Assembly: GCF_900114205.1 (NCBI RefSeq)
Contig: NZ_FOSH01000008.1
Location: 1-64,000, forward strand
Source: Methylophaga sulfidovorans
GTDB taxonomy: Bacteria > Pseudomonadota > Gammaproteobacteria > Nitrosococcales > Methylophagaceae
Length of the DNA stretch: 64,000 nt
Direction of reading: 5' to 3'
Shown: in pieces, positions 34,642 to 44,387 of the stretch
How positions within the stretch are numbered: the stretch's first letter is position 1
Layout of the letters: every line of letters starts with the position of its first letter
Translations under genes and position numbers: made by a program
Notes under the pieces: model-generated
Told to the model about the DNA's origin: nothing
The model's input: the letters and a program-made list of their open reading frames with translations, nothing else
Database searches by the model: none

Positions 34642-36063
34642 GTGGAAGACTTAAATTATTTTGATTCATTTAAGGATTCTGCCACTGAAGCACTGAAAGT
34701 GCCGCCTCATTCAATCGAAGCTGAGCAGTCAGTGCTTGGCGGATTAATGCTCGACAATGCTGCCTGGGAACAAGTGGCAGATCTTCTGGTTGAGCAAGAT
34801 TTCTATCGTCATGACCATCAGTTAATCTACCGTGCAATTGCTCAACTAATGGAGCGGTCAGAACCGGTTGATGTGATTACACTCGCTGAGTGGCATGATA
34901 AGCGTGGTGAGCTGGATCAGGTGGGGGAACTCGCTTATCTGGGCATGCTTGCACGTAATACACCGAGCGCCGCCAATATTGCAGCCTATGCTGAAATTGT
35001 GCGCGAACGGGCTATCCTTCGCCAATTAATCAAAGTCGGTAATAGTATTGCCAATATGGCCTTTAAGCCTGAAGGCATGAGCAAAGAGGATATGCTCGAT
35101 ATTGCTGAGCGTCATGTTTTTGAAATAGCCGAAAAAGGCGCAAAACGTGGCGGTGGCTTTATTCAGGTAAAAGATGTCTTAAGTAAAGTTATTGATAAAA
35201 TCGACAGCTTATTTGAGCAAGATAGTGCTATTACAGGTCTCCCGACCGGATTCATAGACTTTGATGAACAAACCTCTGGTCTGCAGCCGGCCGATCTGGT
35301 TATCGTGGCAGGACGTCCTTCTATGGGTAAAACCACCTTTGCTATGAATATTGCCGAAAATGGTGCCATACATAGCAAACAACCGGTGGCCGTTTTTAGT
35401 ATGGAGATGCCTGCCGACGCTTTGGCCATGCGTATGTTGTCTTCTCTTGGCAGAATTGACCAGCATCGCTTACGTACCGGTAAGTTAAATGACGATGATT
35501 GGCCTCGCTTAACATCAGCGATAGCTTTACTTAATGAAGCGCCGTTATTTATAGATGACACACCGGCATTGAGCCCGACGGAGCTTCGTGCCCGTGCCAG
35601 ACGACTCAAACGTGAGCATGGCTTAAGCTTGATCGTGATTGATTATCTGCAATTAATGCAGGGTAATGCCGGAAAAGCGACTGAAAACAGAGCAACAGAG
35701 ATTTCTGAAATATCCAGATCTTTGAAAGCCTTAGGTAAAGAGCTTGAAGTGCCAGTCATCGCTTTATCACAGTTGAACCGAAGTCTGGAACAACGTCCGA
35801 ATAAACGTCCGGTAATGTCTGATTTACGTGAGTCGGGAGCGATTGAGCAGGACGCCGATCTTATTGTATTTATTTACCGTGATGAAGTTTACAATTCTGA
35901 CTCCCCTGATAAAGGTAAAGCCGAAATTATTATTGGTAAACAGCGTAATGGCCCAATTGGCACCGTGGCGTTGACATTCCAGGGCAAGTACACGCGCTTT
36001 GAGAATTTTGCCCCAAGTTATTACGAAGATCAGGATAATTATCCGAGCTACGGCGAGGAGTAA
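34642..36063 (+). CDS. dnaB: replicative DNA helicase
   Basis: DnaB is the hexameric fork helicase. The 473-residue protein has the N-terminal primase-binding domain (PPHSIEAEQSVLGGLMLDN), the linker, and the RecA-like domain with Walker A GRPSMGKTTFAMN, Walker B region SLIVIDYLQLMQG, and the GAIEQDADLIVFIYRDE block. The start is GTG at 34642. The loader in this organism is likely the DciA-like protein encoded at 62310-62762, since the sequence context has no DnaC. alr follows 2 nt later. Confidence 0.96.
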   Translation: MEDLNYFDSFKDSATEALKVPPHSIEAEQSVLGGLMLDNAAWEQVADLLVEQDFYRHDHQLIYRAIAQLMERSEPVDVITLAEWHDKRGELDQVGELAYLGMLARNTPSAANIAAYAEIVRERAILRQLIKVGNSIANMAFKPEGMSKEDMLDIAERHVFEIAEKGAKRGGGFIQVKDVLSKVIDKIDSLFEQDSAITGLPTGFIDFDEQTSGLQPADLVIVAGRPSMGKTTFAMNIAENGAIHSKQPVAVFSMEMPADALAMRMLSSLGRIDQHRLRTGKLNDDDWPRLTSAIALLNEAPLFIDDTPALSPTELRARARRLKREHGLSLIVIDYLQLMQGNAGKATENRATEISEISRSLKALGKELEVPVIALSQLNRSLEQRPNKRPVMSDLRESGAIEQDADLIVFIYRDEVYNSDSPDKGKAEIIIGKQRNGPIGTVALTFQGKYTRFENFAPSYYEDQDNYPSYGEE

Positions 36064-36065
36064 CA

Positions 36066-37151
36066 TTGACTTTCCCCACTGCGACTATTTCTGTTACGGC
36101 CTTACAGTACAACTTTAAACGCGTAAAACAAACGGCTTCCAATAGTAAGGTGATGTCGGTTATCAAAGCTGATGCCTATGGTCATGGCATGGCAACTGTA
36201 GCGGAAGCTTTAAAGCACAGTGATGCATTTGCTGTTGCTCGACTGTCAGAGGCCGTATCACTTCGACAACATGGGGTGACACATCCCATCGTTATTCTGG
36301 AAGGCATTAATTCAGCTGATGATTTCCAGCTTGCGGCAGAGTTACGTCTATCGCCAGTGATACATTTAAGTTCTCAAGTCGATTTATTGAGTTCAATAAC
36401 ACTTGATCAGTCTTTAAGTTTTAACTGGATTATGGTTGATAGTGGCATGCACCGTCTCGGTATTCGACCCGATGATGTTGAAACTGCCATTAGTCGATTA
36501 AAAGCGTCAGGCAATATGCTGGATGAGTTCGGGCTGATGAGTCATTTTGCTAACTCCGATCTTGTTGGTGATAGCCGTAATCAACATCAACTTGAGCATA
36601 TGCTGAACCTGAAACATAAAACCGGTTTGCCAGTATGTTTGTCTAATTCTGCTGCAGTATTAGCGTATCCCGAATCACACCTGGACTGGGTTCGTCCTGG
36701 ATTAATGCTTTATGGCATTTCCCCATTTGGCGGTAAAGCGGGTACAGACCATGATTTACAACCTGCTATGCAGTTAACGACACAATTAATTTCGACTTAC
36801 GACCTCAACATAGGTGAACAGGTTGGCTATGGTGGTGACTGGACAGCTACGCAACAGTCACGCATTGGTGTGGCGAGTATTGGCTATGGCGATGGATATA
36901 GCCGACATTTATCTAACTGTTCTGAAGTGGTCATTCAAGGACAACGCTGCCCAGTTATTGGCCGTATTTCCATGGATACAATTTGTATTAATCTGACTGA
37001 TTGTTCTCAGGCAATGGTCGGTGATGAAGTGTTGTTATGGGGGCGTTCAGAATTGATGGTGGAAGAGGTGGCTGAATATGCTAGCACCATTCCTTACGAA
37101 CTGGTCACTGTTTTGAGTAAACGTGTTAACAGGGATGTGATTGATGGCTAA
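36066..37151 (+). CDS. alr: alanine racemase
   Basis: Alr is a PLP enzyme supplying D-alanine for peptidoglycan, thus feeding ddl and murF in the division cluster further on. The 361-residue protein has the PLP lysine in VIKADAYGHGM and the catalytic Tyr in QVGYGGDW, plus RPGLMLYGISPF. The start is TTG at 36066 with GAGGAG just upstream, which is inside the dnaB end. It overlaps radA by 8 nt. Confidence 0.95.
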   Translation: MTFPTATISVTALQYNFKRVKQTASNSKVMSVIKADAYGHGMATVAEALKHSDAFAVARLSEAVSLRQHGVTHPIVILEGINSADDFQLAAELRLSPVIHLSSQVDLLSSITLDQSLSFNWIMVDSGMHRLGIRPDDVETAISRLKASGNMLDEFGLMSHFANSDLVGDSRNQHQLEHMLNLKHKTGLPVCLSNSAAVLAYPESHLDWVRPGLMLYGISPFGGKAGTDHDLQPAMQLTTQLISTYDLNIGEQVGYGGDWTATQQSRIGVASIGYGDGYSRHLSNCSEVVIQGQRCPVIGRISMDTICINLTDCSQAMVGDEVLLWGRSELMVEEVAEYASTIPYELVTVLSKRVNRDVIDG

Positions 37152-38538
37152 AGTCAAAAAGGTCTATGTTTGTAAAGAGTGTGGCGCGCAAACACCGCAA
37201 TGGGCAGGGCGTTGCTCTGATTGCGGTGCATGGAACAGTCTTGAGGAAGAGATTTACTCCAGTGCTTCATCAACTGCACAAGCCACAATCAGTAAGCATA
37301 CCGGGTACGCTGGCGAACAAAAAAGTGAAGTTCAGGCATTGGGACAAGTCACTTCTGAGCAAGCTGTACGCTGGACCACAGGGTTGCCAGAACTTGACCG
37401 TGTTCTCGGCGGCGGTTTAGTCACAGGCTCGGTGGTATTAATTGGTGGTGATCCTGGTATTGGTAAATCAACACTGTTATTACAAGCGATGGCGACAATG
37501 GCTGATAGCAGTGGTATCAGCCCTCTGTATGTCAGTGGTGAAGAATCCCTACAGCAAATCAGGTTGCGTGCTGAACGCTTACAGTTGGAGCAGGCACCAG
37601 TAGATCTATTAGCTGAAACCCATGCCGAGCAGATGATCCAGGTCGCTAAAAATCGCAAACCACAAGTGATGGTGATTGATTCTATACAAACGGTATTCAC
37701 TGAGTTATTACAATCGGCACCCGGAACCGTGGCCCAAGTACGTGAAAGTGCTGCACAGTTAGTACGTTTTGCTAAATCGAGTGGCACGACAATGATTCTT
37801 GTCGGTCATGTCACTAAACAAGGCGCATTAGCCGGACCACGGGTGCTTGAACACATGGTCGACACTGTACTGTATTTTGAAGGGGATACCTCAACACGCT
37901 TCAGGATTTTGCGTGCCGTCAAAAACCGCTTTGGCGCAGTCAATGAGCTGGGCGTATTTGGCATGACGGAATTGGGACTGAAAGAAGTCAGTAATCCATC
38001 GGCTATTTTCTTATCGCGTGGTGAGGAGTCAGTGCCGGGTAGTATTGTGACCGTTATACGTGAAGGTAGTCGGCCCATGCTGGTTGAGGTACAAGCCTTG
38101 GTGGATAGTAGTCCTCTGGGAAATCCAAGACGTGTCACGGTCGGACTTGAGCAAAATCGCTTAGCCATGCTGCTGGCTATATTGCATCGGCATGGCGGCA
38201 TTACCTGTCATGATCAGGATGTATTTATCAATGTTGTTGGTGGTGTAAAGCTCAGTGAAACCGGAGCAGATTTAGCTGTATTAGCTGCGATTATTTCCAG
38301 CCTGCGTAATAAACCATTACCCAGAGACTGGGTGTTATTTGGTGAGGTTGGTCTGACCGGTGAAATTCGTCCAGTGCAAGCAGGTGAAGAACGAATTAAA
38401 GATGCCAATAAACATGGTTTCACTCATGCGATTGTGCCAGCGGCGAATGCACCACGTAAAGACTTGAAGGGAATGAAAGTGCATGCGGTGAAACATCTAT
38501 CAGAAGTGATTACTGTACTGCGGGACATCACCGCTTAG
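37144..38538 (+). CDS. radA: DNA repair protein RadA
   Basis: RadA (Sms) aids branch migration in recombinational repair. The 464-residue protein has the N-terminal zinc finger CKECG...CSDCG, Walker A GGDPGIGKSTLLLQ, the KNRFGAVNELGVF motif specific to RadA, and a Lon-like C-terminal domain. The ATG at 37144 is the second codon of the longest frame and gives the expected MAKVKKVYVC N-terminus. It is convergent with the PilZ gene, with a 4-nt overlap. Confidence 0.95.
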   Translation: MAKVKKVYVCKECGAQTPQWAGRCSDCGAWNSLEEEIYSSASSTAQATISKHTGYAGEQKSEVQALGQVTSEQAVRWTTGLPELDRVLGGGLVTGSVVLIGGDPGIGKSTLLLQAMATMADSSGISPLYVSGEESLQQIRLRAERLQLEQAPVDLLAETHAEQMIQVAKNRKPQVMVIDSIQTVFTELLQSAPGTVAQVRESAAQLVRFAKSSGTTMILVGHVTKQGALAGPRVLEHMVDTVLYFEGDTSTRFRILRAVKNRFGAVNELGVFGMTELGLKEVSNPSAIFLSRGEESVPGSIVTVIREGSRPMLVEVQALVDSSPLGNPRRVTVGLEQNRLAMLLAILHRHGGITCHDQDVFINVVGGVKLSETGADLAVLAAIISSLRNKPLPRDWVLFGEVGLTGEIRPVQAGEERIKDANKHGFTHAIVPAANAPRKDLKGMKVHAVKHLSEVITVLRDITA

Positions 38539-38918
38539 TGCTGATCTATTAATGCTGATAGTTCACGGTGGAGAATGGCTTCATCACCTAGATTAAGTTC
38601 AATTAGCCGTTTTAAATGCGTGATGCTGTCCAAACTGATATTTTCGCAATCAAAACCAATCTGTTCATCATCGATATGGGCAATAACAGTTTCCATCTCA
38701 ATAATTACTTGTGCATTATCCAGTAATAAATCGAGACGGCATTTATCTCCGATCTCTGATTGCCACTGTCCAGGTTTGTGAACAAGCAATCCTTTTAATG
38801 AAATATCAATGATTTGGCAGTTGAGAAACAAATCACCATTTTCAGTGTTTATATGTGCAACAGCATCAAATGGTATTCGGCTGAAACGACGTCTATCCTG
38901 AGCGGTTGAATCTGACAT
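38535..38918 (-). CDS. PilZ-domain protein
   Basis: The 127-residue protein is almost only a PilZ domain: the RRRFSRI (RxxxR) motif at residues 9-15 and DISLKGLLV (DxSxxG) later. These are the c-di-GMP contact residues, so it is likely a c-di-GMP-responsive effector for motility, adhesion or polysaccharide output. Partner unknown. It is divergent from hemJ. Confidence 0.85.
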   Translation of the reverse strand: MSDSTAQDRRRFSRIPFDAVAHINTENGDLFLNCQIIDISLKGLLVHKPGQWQSEIGDKCRLDLLLDNAQVIIEMETVIAHIDDEQIGFDCENISLDSITHLKRLIELNLGDEAILHRELSALIDQH

Positions 38919-38975
38919 AACTACCCCCTTATGGCTAAACTGATACTATCACTGTTTTTGTTAGAGGAATACACC

Positions 38976-39401
38976 ATGCTGTGGGTTAAGGCATTTCATA
39001 TCATTTTTGTCGTGACGTGGTTTTCGGCGATGTTCTATCTGCCAAGATTATTTGTATATCACGCGATGACAGAGGATGAAGCAGGAAAAGAGCGTTTTAA
39101 GATTATGGAGCGCAAACTTTACCGCGGCATTATGACGCCCAGTGCCTTACTGACGCTTATTTTTGGGGTGTGGTTATTAAGTTATTATTCTCTGGAACAG
39201 ATTGCATCAATGGGCTGGCTACATGCAAAACTTACGCTGGTGTTATTGCTGTTTGCTTATCATGGTATGTGCGGATCTATGGTAAGAAAATTTGCTGCAG
39301 ATAAAAATGAGCGATGTCATACGTATTATCGTTGGTTTAATGAGTTGCCAGTACTGGCGCTTATTGCGATTGTTATTTTGGTTGTGGTTAAACCCTTCTG
39401 A
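38976..39401 (+). CDS. hemJ: protoporphyrinogen IX oxidase HemJ
   Basis: HemJ oxidises protoporphyrinogen IX in haem synthesis. The 141-residue membrane protein begins MLWVKAFHIIFVVTWFSAMFYLPRLFVYH, with conserved His and Arg, has four helices, and keeps the WLHAKLTLV / YHGMCG region. The ATG at 38976 with GAGGA upstream is chosen over an ATG at 38931. It is also annotated as the UPF0093/CopD-like family. A bidirectional terminator follows. Confidence 0.9.
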   Translation: MLWVKAFHIIFVVTWFSAMFYLPRLFVYHAMTEDEAGKERFKIMERKLYRGIMTPSALLTLIFGVWLLSYYSLEQIASMGWLHAKLTLVLLLFAYHGMCGSMVRKFAADKNERCHTYYRWFNELPVLALIAIVILVVVKPF

Positions 39402-39404
39402 TAC

Positions 39405-39435
39405 AAAAAAGGGCTCGTAACGAGCCCTTTTTTTT
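39405..39435. terminator. bidirectional terminator between hemJ and dolP
   Basis: AAAAAAGGGCTCG / CGAGCCCTTTTTTTT with a 3-nt loop. It lies between convergent hemJ and dolP and carries T-runs on both strands. Confidence 0.95.
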
Positions 39436-39450
39436 CACTAATAGAAAGTA

Positions 39451-40038
39451 TTAATCCGTGTATTCAAAAACTTTCACTACACGCTGAACACCGGCAGAAT
39501 TTCTGACAATATTGACGGCTTGTTCCGCTTCAGCATGACTTACCATCCCCATTAGATAAACAACCCCACGTTCTGTTACCACTTTGACATGGAAAGGATC
39601 GGTATTTTCATCTGTTGTCATTTTCGCTTTGATTTTTGATGTAATCCAGGCATCACTGCTACGTGAAGGCAAAGCGCTTGGGGCGGCAATCGCTAACTCG
39701 TTATAGATACGTCTGACTTTAGGAATCGCTTTTACTTCTGCAGTCACTTTTTGTTTTAGTGACTCGCTTGGAGTTTCTCCGGTCAGTAAAACAACACCGT
39801 TATAGCTGGTGACATTGATATGACTCTGGTTATAAATTTCTTTATTGTTGTAGATGGCGTAAGACGCTTTAAATTCGATACCTTGATCATCAATCACACT
39901 ACCTGTCGTACGACGATCGTAGGCAACAGATGCGCCTGTAGCTGCTCCTGTTGCCACAACAGGCACACATGCTTGGAGAAACAATGTGGCGGCAGGGATA
40001 ACTAAGCCTAACCAAGCTGCTTTTTTGATGTTGAGCAT
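39451..40038 (-). CDS. dolP: BON-domain lipoprotein DolP
   Basis: The 195-residue outer-membrane lipoprotein has lipobox LQAC (Cys24) and two BON domains (about residues 50-117 and 128-193), each with the VxVxxxxGxVxLxG pattern (HINVTSYNGVVLLTGETP and HVKVVTERGVVYLMGMV). DolP (YraP) supports outer-membrane integrity and BAM function. It follows yraN and lpoA, the standard neighbourhood minus diaA. Confidence 0.9.
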   Translation of the reverse strand: MLNIKKAAWLGLVIPAATLFLQACVPVVATGAATGASVAYDRRTTGSVIDDQGIEFKASYAIYNNKEIYNQSHINVTSYNGVVLLTGETPSESLKQKVTAEVKAIPKVRRIYNELAIAAPSALPSRSSDAWITSKIKAKMTTDENTDPFHVKVVTERGVVYLMGMVSHAEAEQAVNIVRNSAGVQRVVKVFEYTD

Positions 40039-40081
40039 AATGATTTTCCTTGTAATAACGCTATGTACTAATATTTTTTAG

Positions 40082-40441
40082 CTAACTAAGCTGGAAAGCG
40101 TTTTTTATCCATTCAATCTGTATGGATGAGTCAGCAGGTGTTACCGCCACAACATCAAATCGATAGTGCTCATAGGGAGGTGATGTTGTTTGGATGTAGT
40201 GCTGCGCTGTATGAATAATTTTAGTCTGTTTTTGACTATTTACGCTTTCCAGTGCTGAACCAAATCGTGCATTTTTCCGAAACCGTACCTCGACAAATAC
40301 CAAGGTATCTTTTTCTTTCATAATTAAATCGATTTCACCTCCACGGCAATGATAGTTCTGTTGTATCAGACGCATACCATGCTTTTGTAGATAGCTGGAA
40401 ACCTGTTTTTCTATCTGCTGGCCTTTTTCCCTGGCAAACAT
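40082..40441 (-). CDS. yraN: YraN family (UPF0102) protein
   Basis: The 119-residue protein has an endonuclease-like fold: QIEKQVSSYLQKHG, NYHCRGGEIDLIMKEKDTLVFVEVRFR, with the conserved Glu/Asp/Glu of Holliday-junction resolvase-like nucleases. Biological role unsettled. It lies 2 nt after lpoA on the same strand, as usual. Confidence 0.92.
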   Translation of the reverse strand: MFAREKGQQIEKQVSSYLQKHGMRLIQQNYHCRGGEIDLIMKEKDTLVFVEVRFRKNARFGSALESVNSQKQTKIIHTAQHYIQTTSPPYEHYRFDVVAVTPADSSIQIEWIKNAFQLS

Positions 40442-40443
40442 AA

Positions 40444-42297
40444 TTATTTAATGAGCTTTAGCTCTCCTTGTTCAAATTGTGCCCAAAGCATTTTACGAAT
40501 GACATGTCCTTGTGAGTCGATCGATAAGGTGCCGGTAGCGCCTTCCATTGAGCTGGTTGGATCTCGGCTTAGTGTATTAAGTTGTGGAATCAACTTATAA
40601 GCATCTGCACCTAGAGCATAGAGTCGGATTGCACTGGCAAAGTTCTCCGAAGACTGGTTTTTCAGTGCTTGATATACCGGATCTTCAGCGGCGAGTTGTT
40701 CGAACACCCATGGAATATCACAAATAATCAGATCATTCAGATCAATATTTTGCTGAGGATCTGGCTGGCCACTATAGACATGAGAGGTCGCCAATAAGGG
40801 CAATTGACCGGAACGATGATATTTCAGCTGTGGTACGAGCTGACGCGCTTTAAGTGGACGCGCCACTAAAAATAAGAAATCTACGCCTCCACGACGACGT
40901 GGTTCGAAGTCGAGCGAGCGCCCTAATGTTCCCTGCAACGATTTATAACGTTGCTCACTTTGATCTAATCCCATTAATGGAATGAGCGTATCGCGGAAGT
41001 CATTTTCAGTTTCATTATAATTTGAGACTAATAATGTGGTGCCACCATCTTTTCGCCATTGATTTGTGAAAGCGGAAGCGATGCGTTGACCCCAGTCATT
41101 ATAAGGCGCAAGCACAATGCTGCGTTTGTAACCCAATTGTTTGGCGTAATCAGCGACAGCGACAGCTTCGTCTTCCGGTGCTAAGCCAAATTGATAAAGA
41201 TTTTTGTAATTCTGATCATCATCAGTACGGTTCAGAGCCAGTACCGGCACACTTAAGTCAGAATGTGTTGCCAATATTTCAACAGATGATTTTTGTAGTG
41301 GACCTATCACCACACCGGCGCCATTGGCAACCGCAGCATCATATTGTGATATCACATTACTCTGACCACTTACCGCATCAGTTTGTATATCGTAAAAGTG
41401 TAGCTGAGCCGATGAACCACTCACATATTGCGCAGCAATAATGGCATCTTTAATCGCTTTAGCTGCTTCCACAAATGGCCCTGAGTTTGGCAGTAAGACG
41501 GCAATATTTTCGATGTCTTTTGGTATATGAGTGCCGGCTGCCAAAGTTTTTTGATAGAGCGCTGGATCAGCAGGATGATTTGGGTAGCTTCGCTTCCAGT
41601 CTTCAAGTGCGACAGCGAGCACTTCCGGGTTATCTTGATAAGCTTTAATATTATAGGCAAGTGCAAACCAACCACTGTCTTCAGCGGGTGGATAGCCTGG
41701 ATTAAATAGATCTAAGGCTTGTGGCGTCATTTGCATTAATGCCTGCCACAGAGCTTCACGGTTGTTTTTCAATGACTCAGGATCTGTCAGAATTTTTTCT
41801 AGTTTCAGGTGAGTATTAGCTTTTTCCAGCCAATTACCAGTCAAGGTATAAGCATCAGCCTTGAGCTTTAGAACATTTTTCAGATTCTGAGCGGATAAGT
41901 CTTTTTCCTGAATAGCGCTAAGTGCTTTTAAGGCATTCTCACCATCACTGTTAAAAAGCGCGATATTGGCACCCAGGATCGCTGCGTCATAGCGTCGACT
42001 TTTATCCAGTAAACTGAGTTTGATTTGAGCAAGTTGTTGTTGGCTTTGTTCAACTTGGCCTGACTGCCAATACATTTGAGCTGCCTTCAACTGATATGCC
42101 GCTTTTTCAGCACCCTCATTTGTCAGTGCCAGTTGGGCATATTCATCCGCTGCCTGCTGGTATTGTCCGGATAACTCTGAGGCTACCGTTTCAATTTGAG
42201 CTGGCTTTGTCATACTGATTGGCGATTGAACAGGCTGACAAGCCGTCAAGCTCAAGAGGATAATGGCGGATAACCAGAAGCTGTGTTTCAGGAACAT
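40444..42297 (-). CDS. lpoA: penicillin-binding protein activator LpoA
   Basis: LpoA is an outer-membrane lipoprotein that reaches through the periplasm to activate PBP1a. The 617-residue product has the lipobox LTAC (Cys20), a TPR-like helical N-terminal half (about residues 40-260) and a periplasmic-binding-protein-like C-terminal half (IAVLLPNSGPFVEAAKAI, VVIGPLQKSSVEILA). It is divergent from rsmI, the normal pair in gammaproteobacteria, with yraN and dolP downstream. Confidence 0.93.
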   Translation of the reverse strand: MFLKHSFWLSAIILLSLTACQPVQSPISMTKPAQIETVASELSGQYQQAADEYAQLALTNEGAEKAAYQLKAAQMYWQSGQVEQSQQQLAQIKLSLLDKSRRYDAAILGANIALFNSDGENALKALSAIQEKDLSAQNLKNVLKLKADAYTLTGNWLEKANTHLKLEKILTDPESLKNNREALWQALMQMTPQALDLFNPGYPPAEDSGWFALAYNIKAYQDNPEVLAVALEDWKRSYPNHPADPALYQKTLAAGTHIPKDIENIAVLLPNSGPFVEAAKAIKDAIIAAQYVSGSSAQLHFYDIQTDAVSGQSNVISQYDAAVANGAGVVIGPLQKSSVEILATHSDLSVPVLALNRTDDDQNYKNLYQFGLAPEDEAVAVADYAKQLGYKRSIVLAPYNDWGQRIASAFTNQWRKDGGTTLLVSNYNETENDFRDTLIPLMGLDQSEQRYKSLQGTLGRSLDFEPRRRGGVDFLFLVARPLKARQLVPQLKYHRSGQLPLLATSHVYSGQPDPQQNIDLNDLIICDIPWVFEQLAAEDPVYQALKNQSSENFASAIRLYALGADAYKLIPQLNTLSRDPTSSMEGATGTLSIDSQGHVIRKMLWAQFEQGELKLIK

Positions 42298-42388
42298 AAG
42301 GTCATTCTATCTATTAGTCATAGGAGGCATCATCTTACCTGTTCGCGTATATTACGACCACACTGTATTCAAGATTTAAGGAAAGACT

Positions 42389-43240
42389 GTGAACGAAAGT
42401 CAGGCAGGTCAATTATTCATTGTCGCCACACCCATTGGTAATTTAGCTGATTTTTCAGCCAGAGCGGTTGAGGTTTTAAAAAGCGTTGATGTGATTGCTG
42501 CTGAAGATACCCGGCACAGTAAGTATTTATTACAACATTACGCTATCCAGACATCGACGATTTCTCTGCATGAGCATAATGAACAACAACGCAGCGATGC
42601 GCTTTGCCAACGCTTACTTGCAGGAGAGTCTGTGGCATTAATCAGCGACGCCGGCACGCCACTAATCAGTGATCCGGGATACCGGCTGGTAACAACAGTC
42701 AGGGAAGCAGGGATTCGCGTTACACCGGTTCCAGGAAGTTGTGCCTTAATTACCGCCTTATCTGCTTCCGGTCTCGCTTCTGATAGATTTAGTTTTGAAG
42801 GTTTTTTACCTGCCAAATCATCAGCTCGCAAACAAGTGATGGAATCCCTGAAGTCAGATGCCAGAACATTGATTTTTTATGAAAGTCCGCGTCGATTGTT
42901 GGCGGCACTGGAAGATGCGGTTTTGATTTTCGGTGAACAGCGACAAGCCTGCCTGGCACGTGAGTTAACCAAACTCCATGAAACCATTGAAACCCGACCA
43001 TTAATCGAACTTATTGAGTGGGTCAAAGCCGATGATAACCAACAGCGTGGCGAGTGCGTTTTATTGATAGGTGGTAGTCAACATGAAGCAACGGCAGATG
43101 AACAGGAAGTAAACCGGCTACTACAAATCTTGCTGACTGAGCTTCCCGTGAAAAAAGCGGCGGCGATGGTAGCTAATATTACTGGTGGCAGTAAAAATGA
43201 AGCCTATCAGTTGGCGTTGAAATTACAGCAGAAAACCTAG
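42389..43240 (+). CDS. rsmI: 16S rRNA (cytidine-1402-2'-O)-methyltransferase
   Basis: RsmI methylates C1402 of 16S rRNA. It pairs functionally with RsmH, encoded 1.1 kb downstream, which methylates N4 of the same base. The 283-residue protein has the TP-methylase motifs LFIVATPIGNLADFS, DVIAAEDTRHSKYLL, VALISDAGTPLISDPG and PGSCALITALSASGL. The start is GTG at 42389 with AAGGA 6 nt upstream. rnpB follows immediately. Confidence 0.95.
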   Translation: MNESQAGQLFIVATPIGNLADFSARAVEVLKSVDVIAAEDTRHSKYLLQHYAIQTSTISLHEHNEQQRSDALCQRLLAGESVALISDAGTPLISDPGYRLVTTVREAGIRVTPVPGSCALITALSASGLASDRFSFEGFLPAKSSARKQVMESLKSDARTLIFYESPRRLLAALEDAVLIFGEQRQACLARELTKLHETIETRPLIELIEWVKADDNQQRGECVLLIGGSQHEATADEQEVNRLLQILLTELPVKKAAAMVANITGGSKNEAYQLALKLQQKT

Positions 43241-43260
43241 CGTTTAGGTAGAATAGCGCA

Positions 43261-43612
<352 letters not shown>

Positions 43613-43629
43613 CCTTATATGTAATATCT

Positions 43630-43682
43630 AAAATAACTGTTGCAGACAGAGCTAAAATTTCTGTCTGAGCAGTTATTTTTTT
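43630..43682 (+). terminator. terminator of rnpB
   Basis: AAATAACTG (43631-43639) pairs with CAGTTATTT (43670-43678), and an inner CAGACAG / CTGTCTG stem extends it; T residues follow. Confidence 0.93.
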
Positions 43683-43840
43683 GTCTTTTAGATGAGTATT
43701 CTAGAATTTACTTTAACTTCACATGCCAGTTTTTTGATAAGAAAGACCTCCTTCAGAAACACCTTCAATCTTTTTCTCCCACTTTTGTGAAAAGTCTCTA
43801 AGTCATTGTCATAAAAAGAGGATTTTGTTTATTCACAGGC
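43683..43840. other. intergenic region between rnpB terminator and mra promoter
   Basis: AT-rich sequence with no gene, RNA or repeat that I can support. It separates the rnpB terminator from the promoter of the division cluster. Confidence 0.5.
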
Positions 43841-43869
43841 TTGACTTCGGACATTTGCACTCCTATAGT
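43841..43869 (+). promoter_or_regulatory. promoter of the mraZ (dcw) operon
   Basis: TTGACT (43841-43846) and TATAGT (43864-43869) stand 17 nt apart, a near-consensus sigma-70 promoter. Transcription should start about 43876, directly before the MraZ operator. Confidence 0.85.
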
Positions 43870-43878
43870 GTCGACAAG

Positions 43879-43903
43879 TGGGGGGAAGTGGATCTTTGTG
43901 GAT
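43879..43903 (+). promoter_or_regulatory. MraZ operator, three TGG repeats
   Basis: TGGGG (43879), TGGAT (43889) and TGGAT (43899) recur at exactly 10-bp steps, in the position where MraZ autoregulates its operon in other bacteria through TGGGN-N5 direct repeats. The second and third copies deviate from TGGGN at the fourth base, as G to A. Confidence 0.75.
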
Positions 43904-43924
43904 CGTGTTTTTTGAGGATGACAA

Positions 43925-44377
43925 GTGTTTCGAGGTGTTGCAACTTTCAATCTGGATGCAAAAGGACGGATGGCTGTTCCAGCCAAGTTCCGCAAGCATC
44001 TTGACGTCTGTTGTGAAGGCCGCTTAGTCATTACCATCGATCATTCTGACCATTGTTTACAGCTATACCCATTACCAGAATGGGAAGTTGTTGAAGAAAA
44101 ACTTTCCGCATTACCCAGTTTGAATCCTCAAGTACGTCGATTAAAAAGAATGCTTCTCGGTTATGCCACTGAATGTGAAATGGATGGCAATGGCCGTATT
44201 TTATTACCCGCTAAATTACGTGAGTTTGCAGGCCTTGATAAAAACATGGTGATGATTGGTCAAGGTAACAAGTTTGAATTATGGAATGAGCAAACTTGGA
44301 ATGAGCTCATGGATGAATGTTTAGAAGAAGATTTTGGCGAGATTTTACCGGCTGAATTAGAAAGCCTGTCAATATAA
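43925..44377 (+). CDS. mraZ: transcriptional regulator MraZ
   Basis: MraZ is a SpoVT/AbrB-like DNA-binding protein that represses its own operon. The 150-residue product begins [20 protein letters not shown] with duplicated DxKGR-type motif, and the second copy [16 protein letters not shown]. The start is GTG at 43925 with GAGGA 6 nt upstream. It heads the operon and its three target repeats lie upstream. Gene order mraZ-rsmH-ftsL-ftsI follows. Confidence 0.97.
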   Translation: MFRGVATFNLDAKGRMAVPAKFRKHLDVCCEGRLVITIDHSDHCLQLYPLPEWEVVEEKLSALPSLNPQVRRLKRMLLGYATECEMDGNGRILLPAKLREFAGLDKNMVMIGQGNKFELWNEQTWNELMDECLEEDFGEILPAELESLSI

Positions 44378-44387
44378 AGGCGGAATT

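Noticed and set aside
37332-38423. Long open frames antisense to radA
   Set aside because: They are codon-bias shadows of radA, with no ribosome sites and no recognisable domains.
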